A DNA stretch of 47,915 nucleotides from Pseudoalteromonas sp. HM-SA03 (GTDB taxonomy: Bacteria > Pseudomonadota > Gammaproteobacteria > Enterobacterales > Alteromonadaceae), in the NCBI RefSeq assembly GCF_002289345.1, contig NZ_NSDG01000015.1, forward strand, positions 59,935 through 107,849, written 5' to 3'. Below are positions 18,423 through 27,217 of the stretch, piece by piece. Every line of letters starts with the position of its first letter. Position 1 is the first letter of the stretch. The translations under genes and the position numbers were made by a program. The notes below the pieces were generated by a model that did not search any database, was not told the origin of the DNA, and saw only the letters and a program-made list of their open reading frames with translations.

Positions 18423-18807
18423 ACCGGTTGAATGATAGCAAATCTTGTCCATCATCATGATAATAAACGAGTCGTCTTTTGCTTTTCCTAAGAACTCCAT
18501 TGCATTAATCTCAAACGTCCCATCAGATTTGACTTCGTATTGAAGAAGAAAATCAAACTTTTCGCCTTCTTCTTCTACATAACCATCAATATTTATGTAG
18601 TTTCTCCCCCAATCACTTGTGAGATAATCCAAGTGAGTTCGGTAAAAAAATTATTCATAACTTGGCGAAAAGTGAGTCGCTACACTCTTTAAACGGTGTG
18701 TCCTGCATTCGGTCAATTTCTAACTCAGCAGTATAATCGGCATAAGCTACTGATGAGGTAACTAAAAATCCAAGTGCAGCTAGGTTAAGTGAGAGCTGTT
18801 TCATCAT
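18417..18807 (-). pseudogene. Frameshifted small secreted protein
   Basis: Reading leftward, a start at 18807 or 18804 encodes a signal peptide (MKQLSLNLAALGFLVTSSVA, then YA) and about 27 mature residues ending in SLFAKL at a TGA (18655-18657). An overlapping ATG (18656-18658) opens a second frame, MNNFF, which runs into seven T. One extra T there would lead into the third frame, whose 71 codons encode an acidic domain (WGRNYINIDGYVEEEGEKF to MMMDKICYH) ending at 18417. So two one-base changes would give one secreted protein of about 130 residues with two Cys. The alternative is separate small genes or sequencing error in homopolymers. No family was recognised. Confidence 0.5.
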
Positions 18808-18865
18808 TTTCCATTTTTATGTCCGACACGAAATTAAAGTATATCAAGCAATATGAAATATTTTG

Positions 18866-21157
18866 TTATTCGAACCAAACTACTTTATTTTTGCCAGTAT
18901 GTTTAGCCTCATACAATGCTCTATCAGCATCATTTAAATGTCTTGTAATAGACATTCTTTCCATCTCGGGAAGTACCTCTTTTACACCAATACTGACCGT
19001 GAGACGTATTTTCTCTTCTTCTGGAAGTGCAATTTCCAAGTTGGATATTGACTCTCTGATGGACTCAATCAATGCGCTAGATGATCCATGTGTAGCATCA
19101 AGTAACACAAATGCAAACTCCTCACCTCCCATTCGCGCGGTAAAATCATCACTGCGTAGCGCATCCTTTATGGTGTAAGCAATCAGTTTAATAGCTTTGT
19201 CACCAGCATCGTGACCGTAGGTATCATTAATAGACTTAAAGTTATCGATATCTATCATACCAATTAAATAGGGGAAGGATATCTCACCAACTTCGGCGGC
19301 TTTTTCCATAAAGGCACGTCGGTTGGGCAGGCCTGATAAGGTGTCGGTCATGGCAAGTTCAAGCAGCTTATTTTCTGCTTCTTGACGCTCTTTATCGAGT
19401 TTAACCGCATAGTATAAGCCCGCTAGAGAATCGACTAGTGGTTGTAAGAATTTTGCATCTTCTTCGGTATAGTCAAAAAACTTATTCGCAAGTCCAATCA
19501 TACCGATTAATTCGCCATTGAGCTTTATCGGCAGCCCCAAGAATTTAGAGATCCTTGGATGTCCTTTCGGTGTGCCTTTCGATGCTGGATGCTTGCCTCG
19601 TTCGTTACTAATTACGGTTTTTCCCGTCAGGATAACCGACCCGAACAGATTATTAAAATCAGTAAAATAGAGATCGTTATCATAATATCGCTGTACCAAC
19701 TGAGAGCTTAGATCATTCCATTGCATTTCTGAAATTGCATGGATAAAGAGCCTTGGTATACCTGCGGTGTGTTCAAGCTCGCCGATCAGCGCAAATTGGC
19801 TATCCGCAATGTCTATGAGCTCTTCTAGAATTTCACGGCATGATTTAGACAGATCACCTGTCTTTAAATAGGCTGACTGTGCTTTACTGATAAAAGACAG
19901 TAATTGTTTTTGCTTACGCTCCTGTAACTGTGCTTCCATCCGGTAGGTAATATCTCGGTGAGTACCAGCAAGGCGCAGCGCTCTGCCGCTATTATCGCGT
20001 TCAACCACTTTGCCATAAGTTTCTATCCATACCCAGTGGCCGTCGGCATGTTTCATTCTATAAGAAGTGGTGTAGGCATCGGTTAATCCTTGCAGATGCT
20101 TGGCTAAGTCTTTTTCTACATGGCTACGATCGGCTGGGTGAATAAGTTGGCGAAAGTAATTAACGCTGGTCTCAACGTATTCAAATTCAATTCCAAGCAT
20201 ATCACACCACTTTTTATTGACTTTGTTGATATCTGCTGGAATATTCCAATCCCATGTACCTAGCTCCGAGGCTTCTAGCAACAAACGCATCTGTCGGTTC
20301 GTCTCATTGAGTTTGTCTTCGGTGTACTTTTGTGCTGTATTTTCGGTGATAAAAGCCTGAATGCTTGTCATTCTGCTGTCGTGGTTAAAGTGCGCCACGG
20401 TGATCATACGGATCCAGATCTGTTTTGAGTCTAATGCCATCTCTAGCAAAATTTCAGACGCTTCTAAACCATCCAAGTGGTTTTGTAAGTTAAAATGAAA
20501 CTTCTCAACACTTGGCTCAGTGAGTAAGTCTTCAAAATGCAATTCCCCGGAGCATAAGTGGAAAGCGTCAATACCAATAACGCGTTCGATATTCGGAGAA
20601 ACCGTACGAATGCGAAGCCCATTATTATACTTCCATTTAATTAACACGATTGGTGAAAAGCGGATTAATTCTTGATCTTCTAGGTATAACGAATAGTTCT
20701 TTTGTAGCTCTAAAATATTGGTGATAAGACCGCTTATCGTCTCAAGTAAATGAACATCTCGCTCGGTATAATTTTTTGGTTTAGTATCGATTAAACATAC
20801 GCCACCGATTGGCTTGCCATCGAGCCGAAAAGGTGCACCCAAGTATGAGCGAATGTAAGGCTCGCCAGTAACGAGTGGGTTATTGGCATAGTTTTCATCC
20901 AAGGCGGTATCTGGAACGAGTAATGACTTGTTATATTTGATTAAGCTCTTACAAAAAGCATCTTGCTCCGGTGTTCTATCGGCTAGGATCCCATGTCTGG
21001 CGATAAGGTGTTGCCATTGCCCTTCAATTACGGTGACTAAAGTAATTGGCACCTCAAAATAATCAGATAGAGAGGTGAGTAGAGTATTGAGGTCGGCAAG
21101 CGGAAAGCTTGATTCGACTAAATCTTGTGTTAATTCAACTGTTGCAAAGGTATCCAC
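18866..21157 (-). CDS. GAF-PAS-GAF diguanylate cyclase
   Basis: A 763-residue cytoplasmic protein. Order: GAF (about 10-155), a weak PAS-like region (165-285), a PAS domain with PAC (290-410, WNIPADINKVNKKWCDMLGI), a second GAF (425-590), and a GGDEF domain (600-763). The active-site loop is GGEEF at 677-681, an active variant, preceded by RSDD, a proper product-inhibition I-site (RxxD, five residues upstream). It should make c-di-GMP. The start is GTG at 21157 with GGAGA upstream; the codon follows the preceding gene's stop by two bases. It is the last gene of the receiver operon. Confidence 0.92.
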   Translation of the reverse strand: MDTFATVELTQDLVESSFPLADLNTLLTSLSDYFEVPITLVTVIEGQWQHLIARHGILADRTPEQDAFCKSLIKYNKSLLVPDTALDENYANNPLVTGEPYIRSYLGAPFRLDGKPIGGVCLIDTKPKNYTERDVHLLETISGLITNILELQKNYSLYLEDQELIRFSPIVLIKWKYNNGLRIRTVSPNIERVIGIDAFHLCSGELHFEDLLTEPSVEKFHFNLQNHLDGLEASEILLEMALDSKQIWIRMITVAHFNHDSRMTSIQAFITENTAQKYTEDKLNETNRQMRLLLEASELGTWDWNIPADINKVNKKWCDMLGIEFEYVETSVNYFRQLIHPADRSHVEKDLAKHLQGLTDAYTTSYRMKHADGHWVWIETYGKVVERDNSGRALRLAGTHRDITYRMEAQLQERKQKQLLSFISKAQSAYLKTGDLSKSCREILEELIDIADSQFALIGELEHTAGIPRLFIHAISEMQWNDLSSQLVQRYYDNDLYFTDFNNLFGSVILTGKTVISNERGKHPASKGTPKGHPRISKFLGLPIKLNGELIGMIGLANKFFDYTEEDAKFLQPLVDSLAGLYYAVKLDKERQEAENKLLELAMTDTLSGLPNRRAFMEKAAEVGEISFPYLIGMIDIDNFKSINDTYGHDAGDKAIKLIAYTIKDALRSDDFTARMGGEEFAFVLLDATHGSSSALIESIRESISNLEIALPEEEKIRLTVSIGVKEVLPEMERMSITRHLNDADRALYEAKHTGKNKVVWFE

Positions 21158-21159
21158 GC

Positions 21160-22137
21160 CTACTCTCCATTATTTAAAAATACAGCAAGTTGAGTGGTAT
21201 TACTTTGTATCTCGTGAGGTAGTGCGGTATCAAGTAATTTTTCCAACTGAATTTCTAGCTCTATCTGTTTTCTTTGTAATAAGGATTGCTCAATGTTATC
21301 AAGTACAAACAGATAATTATGTGTCGGTGACGGCAATATTTTATAGTTTCTGAAAACTTCTTGAGCCGCAGCTGCCAATTTCGCTGTAGTGAGTTCGCAA
21401 GTTGGCAACGCATAGTAAGTGAGAACGGGATTTATCGAGTAACATAATAGCAGTTCGGTGATAGCTTCATAAACGTTAATTTCATCTGTTACTTCGACTT
21501 TTTCGATGGTGATCAGGTAGAACTCTTTGTCTTTTGGATTGCTACGGATCTCACATCTTAAAACACCAAGCGGAGTGTGGTAGATACCATTACCACTAAA
21601 GCATGCCGAGAACTCTGCAAGTATCTGAGATTCTATGTCTTTACTGAGATTATGTTCGACAACTTGGCCTTCATTATCGATTAGTACCCGTGGGCAATCA
21701 CGCTTTTTTAGTTGTTCCTGTAAAATCGTTTTAAAATAGTTATCATTGTATACGTCTATTGCAGCATTAACTTCTTCGAGTAATTTTTCGTTCACCCATG
21801 GTTTACATAAAAACTTATGCGCAACCTTGCTATTTATCATATCAATAAGCATATCGGAGTCGGTATAACCGCTAAGAATTATGCCAATTGCACCGGGGTT
21901 AATTTTTTTGGCTCGTTTTAGAAAATCTCCACCATTCATAAGCGGCATTCTAAAATCAGAGATAATAACCTGAACAGGGCACGTATCTATGTACTCAAGA
22001 GCTTCAAAAGGATTATCAAAACTGACAACCTCTACCGAAGGCAGCCGTATGACTCGTTTTAACGCCTTAAGTATTGACGTTTCATCGTCTAATATCAGTA
22101 CTTTGTAACTAACTAAAGTATTTGCTTCTGAGTTCAT
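21160..22137 (-). CDS. Response regulator with unknown C-terminal domain
   Basis: A 325-residue protein. The receiver domain (about 10-130) has the acidic pair in LILDDETS, acceptor Asp in IISDFRMPLMNGGDFL and the Lys in FLCKPW, the RpfG/CheY-like pattern used by the adjacent receivers. The remaining 190 residues match no family I know; they contain FYLITIEKVEV and end in an amphipathic helical stretch (SLLQRKQIELEIQLEKLLD). The ATG at 22137 follows GGAG; it overlaps the HDOD gene by 29 bases. It could be an adaptor for the diguanylate cyclase encoded next. Confidence 0.85.
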   Translation of the reverse strand: MNSEANTLVSYKVLILDDETSILKALKRVIRLPSVEVVSFDNPFEALEYIDTCPVQVIISDFRMPLMNGGDFLKRAKKINPGAIGIILSGYTDSDMLIDMINSKVAHKFLCKPWVNEKLLEEVNAAIDVYNDNYFKTILQEQLKKRDCPRVLIDNEGQVVEHNLSKDIESQILAEFSACFSGNGIYHTPLGVLRCEIRSNPKDKEFYLITIEKVEVTDEINVYEAITELLLCYSINPVLTYYALPTCELTTAKLAAAAQEVFRNYKILPSPTHNYLFVLDNIEQSLLQRKQIELEIQLEKLLDTALPHEIQSNTTQLAVFLNNGE

Positions 22138-23248
22138 AGAAAAGCTCCAACCAATCTTGGCTCTTTTGATCAAAAAAGGTGTTGATCACCGTCTGATTGA
22201 CTTCTTTATTGGTGATTGTATCTATAAGCAACAATAGCTTAGTGGCATTGCAATCTGAGTTACCCGTTTCTAGGGCTTTGATGAGTGCATACAATTGCTC
22301 TGTGATGGCTGGCTCGTAGCCAATTAATGTGGCAGTATAAAGGGCTATATGCAATTTCTCGATATAGCAACTCTGTGGGGAATGACATTGACTTTCGGTA
22401 ATAAGCTGAGCTATTTCTGAGCCGAGCTCACCTAGAAATAATAAGGATTGAAGAAAAACAACACGCTCAGAGTCAATCGATCCGTCATGTAGCTTGAGTA
22501 GTAATTCCTTAAGTAACTTAACCTTTCTAAAGTTAATATCGCTTAACTGCTCACAGTTCGTGATATCATATCTAGCTGCAACCATATTGTGATAACACAC
22601 AGAGACAATAATTGCAGACACTAAATCCACACCGAGCGTCTTAATTGCGGTAGAGAGGGAGTATTGCTTTGTAGATAACCCCACATAAGCACTGTTACAT
22701 AAGTGAAATAATTTGGCTTGAATAAGCACTTCTTGTTCCAGCATCGCTTCAAGCTTTTGAAAATCAAGATCAATGTCTTCAATTTTACTTAGCAAGATAG
22801 GCAATTCGTTTTCAATGAAAGTTTCATTTAGCGCACGTTTTATTGCTTCACTTAAAGGCAGCTCATTGAGTCGATAAAAAGCGGTGATAACCTCATCGAA
22901 TTCTTCTCTTCGAAATGGTTTAGCTACGATAAAGGTTGCAGAAATTGAAGATTTGCACAGTACCTTGCCCGTGGTATCGCCCGTTAACAAGACGGTGAGG
23001 ACTTGCGGATAACGGCGTCTCACAATATTGATTAATTCAACACCGTTAATTGATGGCATAAGGTAGTCACTCACAAAGATGTCGATGCTCGCTAACGTAT
23101 CTAGGGACTCTATGAATTGTTTAGGTGATGAAAAGGTTAATATTTCAGCGTTTTCCATGCTGATTTTGAAGTGGCGGTGGAGCGACTTCAACATTAACTC
23201 ATCGTCATCAACGAGTACAATCCGTGGCACTTGGCTTTTAATAGACAT
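22109..23248 (-). CDS. Response regulator with HDOD domain
   Basis: A 379-residue protein with an N-terminal receiver (VLVDDDELMLKSLHRHF, acceptor Asp in IFVSDYLMPSINGVEL, Lys in VAKPFRREEF) and a C-terminal HDOD domain (about 145-345, LEQEVLIQAKLFHLCNSAYV, TAIKTLGVDLVSAIIVS). HDOD domains are HD-like but lack the catalytic His-Asp pair and are thought to be protein-interaction modules in signalling. The ATG at 23248 follows GAGGAG; the gene overlaps its neighbours at both ends, so it is made together with the EAL and receiver proteins. Confidence 0.9.
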   Translation of the reverse strand: MSIKSQVPRIVLVDDDELMLKSLHRHFKISMENAEILTFSSPKQFIESLDTLASIDIFVSDYLMPSINGVELINIVRRRYPQVLTVLLTGDTTGKVLCKSSISATFIVAKPFRREEFDEVITAFYRLNELPLSEAIKRALNETFIENELPILLSKIEDIDLDFQKLEAMLEQEVLIQAKLFHLCNSAYVGLSTKQYSLSTAIKTLGVDLVSAIIVSVCYHNMVAARYDITNCEQLSDINFRKVKLLKELLLKLHDGSIDSERVVFLQSLLFLGELGSEIAQLITESQCHSPQSCYIEKLHIALYTATLIGYEPAITEQLYALIKALETGNSDCNATKLLLLIDTITNKEVNQTVINTFFDQKSQDWLELFYELRSKYFS

Positions 23249-25136
23249 AGTGAGTAAACTCCTCAAGCAAAACAGGTTTTCCGATGAGATATCCTTGTAC
23301 TTCATCGCATTTTAACTGTTCTAGAATTTCAAGCTGCTCGACGGTTTCTATACCCTCAGCGACAACTTTTAATTCAAGGTCGTGAACTAATCGAATAACA
23401 TTTTGAACTAGATCTCGAGCCGATTTCGAACTGTCGATGTTTTCAATCAGGCTCTTATCAATTTTGATAACATCCACTGGCAATTTTGAAATATAGCCCA
23501 AAGAGGAATACCCAGTGCCAAAATCATCAATAGCAATGGAGAATCCGATTTCTTTTAATTGTAGTAACTTAGTTTTAGCTTGCTCGAGGTTTTCTAAGAC
23601 AAAGTGCTCGGTGATTTCTAATTCGAATTGCTCGGGTTTGAGCGAATACCTTTCAATTATCGAATACATGGTTTGTACAAAGTTGGGATCGGAAAGTTGA
23701 TAGGGTGAAACATTCACTGCAACTTTTTGGATCTCAAGCTCTTCCTTTTGCCATTCGCACAGTGCGATACAGGCCTGCTCAAGCACCCAATTTCCTATTT
23801 TGACTATTTGTCCGTCTTTTTCTGCCAACGGAATAAAATAATCTGGTGAGTTAGCGCCAAACTGGGTGTTCTTCCAGCGAATTAACACTTCACAACTATT
23901 GATTGAATGTTCATTTAAATTAAGCTTAGGCTGGAATCTTAGGTAAAACTCATCATTATCAACGGCGTTAAACAATGCCTCAGACACTTTATGCTCGTTT
24001 AGCTTTTCTGAAAGCAGTGATTGCGAATAACGCATATAGAAATCAGTGCGTGATTCGCAAACAAATTGGGTGTAGATGACTAAGCTGTCTATTGCTTCCG
24101 AGAGTGGTTGCTCAGGCTCAATCATGGTGTAAGAGACGGAGAACTTGATTTGGATATTTTTGCGAATGAAAAATTGTTTGATCGAGTTGATTAACTCATC
24201 TAAAAATTTGTGTACCTCAATCTCACTTTGTACTGAATCTAGCCAGAAAATGGCTTGATCAAAGCTGATTTCAAGCATCGAAAAATGAGTCGCTTCGCTC
24301 AGCAGAGCATGATCTATGATTTTTTTAAACGTATCTGAATATATCGGGGTATTAGAAATAATATTTTTAACTAGCAAATCACGAATTTTCAGGCAGATCA
24401 TTACAGAGTTATCAGTGCGATTGATATGTTCAAGAAATCCCAGTTTGCTCTGATAGAAGTTAGGATATTTATCCTCCTCGCTGGAGAGGGGTTTAATAAT
24501 AAGTAAGTAGCTGGATTCTGTTTTTAGCTTGAGCTCAACTTGGCATAACACCCCTGAGCTTTTTAGTGTTGCAATTCTGCGCTCAGCAAAATCATCAAGA
24601 CATTTATCACTTTCAAAATTAAACAGTTGAAAGAAATTGCCCTTATTGACTTCGTTTAACACTAACTCCGTGTAAGCGTAATTACAGTCAATGATATTAC
24701 CTATGGTATTTACTTCGACTAAAGGCGCATTATTGCTACGCAGGATTTGGGTTTTTAATTCGTTTTTGTGATGGTTTTTGAGTGCTGCTTCTATCGTTGT
24801 GTACAGTTCTTCGCTATCCCAGGGCTTGGATAAAAACTTAAAGGTATTATTCGCGTTGATCAGTGACTTCATATCGTCATAATCAGCTTGCCCACTAAGC
24901 ACGATGCATTCAATACTAGGATCATGCTTTTTCACTTCTTGGATAAGCTCTTGGCCATTCATGTTGGGCATTCTGAAATCAGTAATAAGCACATGCGGTT
25001 TGTACTCTTGTATCAAACCGAGCGCTTGTCTTGGGTCATCGGTATATACCACTTCATAATGCTGTAAACGCAGTGTGCGCTTAAGCGACTTTAGAATATC
25101 AATTTCATCATCAACCAACATGATAGGTGCATTCAT
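23238..25136 (-). CDS. Receiver, degenerate GGDEF and EAL phosphodiesterase
   Basis: A 632-residue protein. The receiver domain (1-125) has LVDDEID, acceptor Asp in ITDFRMPNMNG and Lys in FLSKPW. A middle region (about 215-375) has GGDEF-like secondary structure but no GGDEF motif. The EAL domain (about 385-632) looks active: E416 in CEVLIRW, VNVSPYQL, ELEITEHF, IAIDDFGTGYSSLGY, VIKIDKSLI and VVAEGIETVEQL are all kept. It should hydrolyse c-di-GMP under receiver control and so oppose the cyclase at the operon's end. Confidence 0.93.
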   Translation of the reverse strand: MNAPIMLVDDEIDILKSLKRTLRLQHYEVVYTDDPRQALGLIQEYKPHVLITDFRMPNMNGQELIQEVKKHDPSIECIVLSGQADYDDMKSLINANNTFKFLSKPWDSEELYTTIEAALKNHHKNELKTQILRSNNAPLVEVNTIGNIIDCNYAYTELVLNEVNKGNFFQLFNFESDKCLDDFAERRIATLKSSGVLCQVELKLKTESSYLLIIKPLSSEEDKYPNFYQSKLGFLEHINRTDNSVMICLKIRDLLVKNIISNTPIYSDTFKKIIDHALLSEATHFSMLEISFDQAIFWLDSVQSEIEVHKFLDELINSIKQFFIRKNIQIKFSVSYTMIEPEQPLSEAIDSLVIYTQFVCESRTDFYMRYSQSLLSEKLNEHKVSEALFNAVDNDEFYLRFQPKLNLNEHSINSCEVLIRWKNTQFGANSPDYFIPLAEKDGQIVKIGNWVLEQACIALCEWQKEELEIQKVAVNVSPYQLSDPNFVQTMYSIIERYSLKPEQFELEITEHFVLENLEQAKTKLLQLKEIGFSIAIDDFGTGYSSLGYISKLPVDVIKIDKSLIENIDSSKSARDLVQNVIRLVHDLELKVVAEGIETVEQLEILEQLKCDEVQGYLIGKPVLLEEFTHYVY

Positions 25137-25138
25137 AG

Positions 25139-25738
25139 CTACCCCTGTATTAGCGCATTAATCTTTTCTAACAGAATAGAGTTATCAAACGGTTTAGAAA
25201 GGGCATCGTTGGCACCCATTGCTTTGGCCTTTTCAAGCTCCGCATCATTTAATGCAGAGACCACTAAAATCTTAATCGCTTTAAATTCTTCTTTTTCGCG
25301 GATAAATGAGATCACTTGAAAGCCATCCATTCCCGGCATGGAAAGATCGAGCGTGATTAAACTTGGTTTAAACTCCGAGATGGCAATGCCTGCCATAAAG
25401 CCATCCCCAGCTTCTTGTATCAAATAATCGTTGCCTATCACTCGTCGTATCGCTTTTCTATACTGGGGCTCGTCATCAATGATAAGCACCTTAGCTAAAT
25501 CCCGTTCTTTATCAGAGTGTAGACCACTTTCTGCGATTTGATAGTCGCTAATAAAGTCTTGCGAAAGGGGGATTTTGTGCTTGTTTAAAAAGGATAAAAA
25601 GTCTTCAAGTAAGACACGGTAGTTACCGCGTCCAGGAAGCTTATGACCTATTAATTCGCCATTGGCAATCCAACGACTCACACTACGTTGGTGTACGTTA
25701 CAGTAACTGGCTATTTCGCTTGGTTTAAGTGTTTGCAT
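25139..25738 (-). CDS. Excisionase-type HTH fused to a receiver
   Basis: A 199-residue protein with reversed domain order. A small MerR/excisionase-like helix-turn-helix comes first (1-55, PSEIASYCNVHQRSVSRWIA then GELIGHKLPGRGNYRV), followed by a receiver (about 80-199) with LIIDDEPQ, acceptor Asp in TLDLSMPGMDG and Lys in LSKPF. Normal response regulators carry DNA-binding domains at the C terminus. As the first gene of the operon it is the likely transcriptional regulator. An eight-base inverted repeat GTCTTATT...AATAAGAC brackets the promoter region and could be its site. Confidence 0.9.
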   Translation of the reverse strand: MQTLKPSEIASYCNVHQRSVSRWIANGELIGHKLPGRGNYRVLLEDFLSFLNKHKIPLSQDFISDYQIAESGLHSDKERDLAKVLIIDDEPQYRKAIRRVIGNDYLIQEAGDGFMAGIAISEFKPSLITLDLSMPGMDGFQVISFIREKEEFKAIKILVVSALNDAELEKAKAMGANDALSKPFDNSILLEKINALIQG

Positions 25739-25768
25739 AGTCTTATTGCATTAATTCTCTTACCTCTT

Positions 25769-25797
25769 GGTATAGCACAAGAAAACTAATAAGACAA
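25769..25797 (-). promoter_or_regulatory. Promoter of the receiver/c-di-GMP operon
   Basis: On the minus strand TTGTCT (25792-25797), a 17-base spacer and TATACC (25769-25774) form a plausible sigma-70 promoter about 31 bases before the start at 25738. AATAAGAC next to the -35 box is mirrored by GTCTTATT at the start codon, a possible autoregulatory pair. Confidence 0.6.
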
Positions 25798-25837
25798 AAG
25801 CGACATTAGAGACAAGGAGAATATAATGCGTTTACGA

Positions 25838-25870
25838 GCTAAAAGTACCAAGGCAAAGAGCCTTGATACC
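25838..25870 (-). terminator. Terminator of the transporter/MoxR operon
   Basis: Read on the minus strand, GTATCAAGGC and GCCTTGGTAC pair over ten bases (one U-G type mismatch) around TCTTT, followed by TTTT. It is 19 bases past the stop of the transporter gene. Confidence 0.7.
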
Positions 25871-25887
25871 ATCATGGATGTATAAAC

Positions 25888-27216
25888 CTATAACACCATC
25901 GCGGCTATCCAGCCAAAGCATAGAAGTGGGATGTTGAAGTGAATAAATGTTGGCACCACGGAATCCCATATATGATCGTGTTGTCCGTCGGCATTTAAGC
26001 CAGAAGTGGGTCCAAGTGTGGAATCTGATGCAGGAGAGCCCGCGTCGCCTAGTGCACCTGCGGTTCCCACCAAAGCGGCGGTAGCCATAGCAGAAAAGCC
26101 AACTTCTAGAGACAAAGGTACAAATAGCGTGGCAATGATTGGCACGGTTGAAAATGAGCTGCCAATTCCCATGGTAATAAGTAAGCCAACAAGCAAAATC
26201 ATCGCAGCGGCAAGTGGTTTATTATCGCCAACAAAATCGGCACAACTTGCTACTAAACTTGCCACATCGCCCGTTGCTTTCATGACGGAGGCAAAGCCTT
26301 GCGCAGAGATCATGATAAAACCTATCATTGCCATCATCGCTACGCCTTTGCTGAAAACATCCGAATTTTGTTCCCATTTTACAATACCAAAGAGGCTAAA
26401 AATCATCACGCCAACGAGCCCACCTAAAATCATTGAGCCACTGATATTTTGTGCAAGGAGAGAAGCAAACACCGCAGCGCCGCCGACGATCATCACTTTA
26501 GTTGCTTCTTGGCCTTCCGGTACGGTGTTTGACTGAGTACTTTGCTGTTGACTCACTTCATAATCTCGCTTTTTACGATAAGTAATGAAAACGGCAATCA
26601 ATAGTCCTATCAACATACCAAGCGCTGGGATTACCATAGCGTAAGGCACGTCGAACTTAACCAATTCTAAACCATTATCTACAAGGTTTTTATGCAAAAT
26701 AGAGTAAAGGTAAATGCCACCGAATCCATATGGCAACACCATATAACTGGTCGCTAAGCCAAACGTTAAAATACATGCAATCGCACGGCGGTCTATCGTC
26801 AGCTTGTTCAGTACGACTAATAGCGGCGGAATGAGGATTGGAATAAACGCAATATGGACAGGCACAAGGTTTTGCGATGCAATCGAGCAAGCCAAGATGA
26901 TAACCATTATAAACATGCTTAAGAACGTTGAGCCTTCGCAATCATTGGCATTAACCAATTTGAGCAGCTTTTGCGCGAGGATTTGAGTTAAGCCAGACTT
27001 CGAAATAGCAACCGCAAACCCACCTAACATGGCATAGCTCAGAGCTATTTCTGCGCCACCAGATAGCCCATCATTAAAGGCGTTTAAGGTTGTCTTCAAA
27101 TCTAAACCGGCCACTAAGCCCGCAGCTATTGCACTAACTGTCATGGCGACAATTACATTTATTCTAAAGAGGGTTAACCCCAGCATGAGCAAGACGCCCA
27201 AAATAACAGCATTCAT
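25888..27216 (-). CDS. NhaC/YuiF-type Na+/H+ antiporter-family transporter
   Basis: A 442-residue inner-membrane protein with about eleven hydrophobic segments. The start [20 protein letters not shown] and the stretches [18 protein letters not shown] and [19 protein letters not shown]-like ending (here [17 protein letters not shown]) fit the COG2056/YuiF branch of the NhaC superfamily, for which sodium/proton exchange or amino-acid (histidine) transport has been proposed. It starts one base after the transglutaminase gene's stop, so it is part of that operon, an association with no obvious explanation. Substrate not determinable. Confidence 0.85.
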   Translation of the reverse strand: MNAVILGVLLMLGLTLFRINVIVAMTVSAIAAGLVAGLDLKTTLNAFNDGLSGGAEIALSYAMLGGFAVAISKSGLTQILAQKLLKLVNANDCEGSTFLSMFIMVIILACSIASQNLVPVHIAFIPILIPPLLVVLNKLTIDRRAIACILTFGLATSYMVLPYGFGGIYLYSILHKNLVDNGLELVKFDVPYAMVIPALGMLIGLLIAVFITYRKKRDYEVSQQQSTQSNTVPEGQEATKVMIVGGAAVFASLLAQNISGSMILGGLVGVMIFSLFGIVKWEQNSDVFSKGVAMMAMIGFIMISAQGFASVMKATGDVASLVASCADFVGDNKPLAAAMILLVGLLITMGIGSSFSTVPIIATLFVPLSLEVGFSAMATAALVGTAGALGDAGSPASDSTLGPTSGLNADGQHDHIWDSVVPTFIHFNIPLLCFGWIAAMVL

Positions 27217-27217
27217 A

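Noticed and set aside
26006-26536. 176-codon antisense frame inside the NhaC-type transporter gene
   Set aside because: The opposite strand encodes an unmistakable membrane transporter; the frame has no ribosome binding site.
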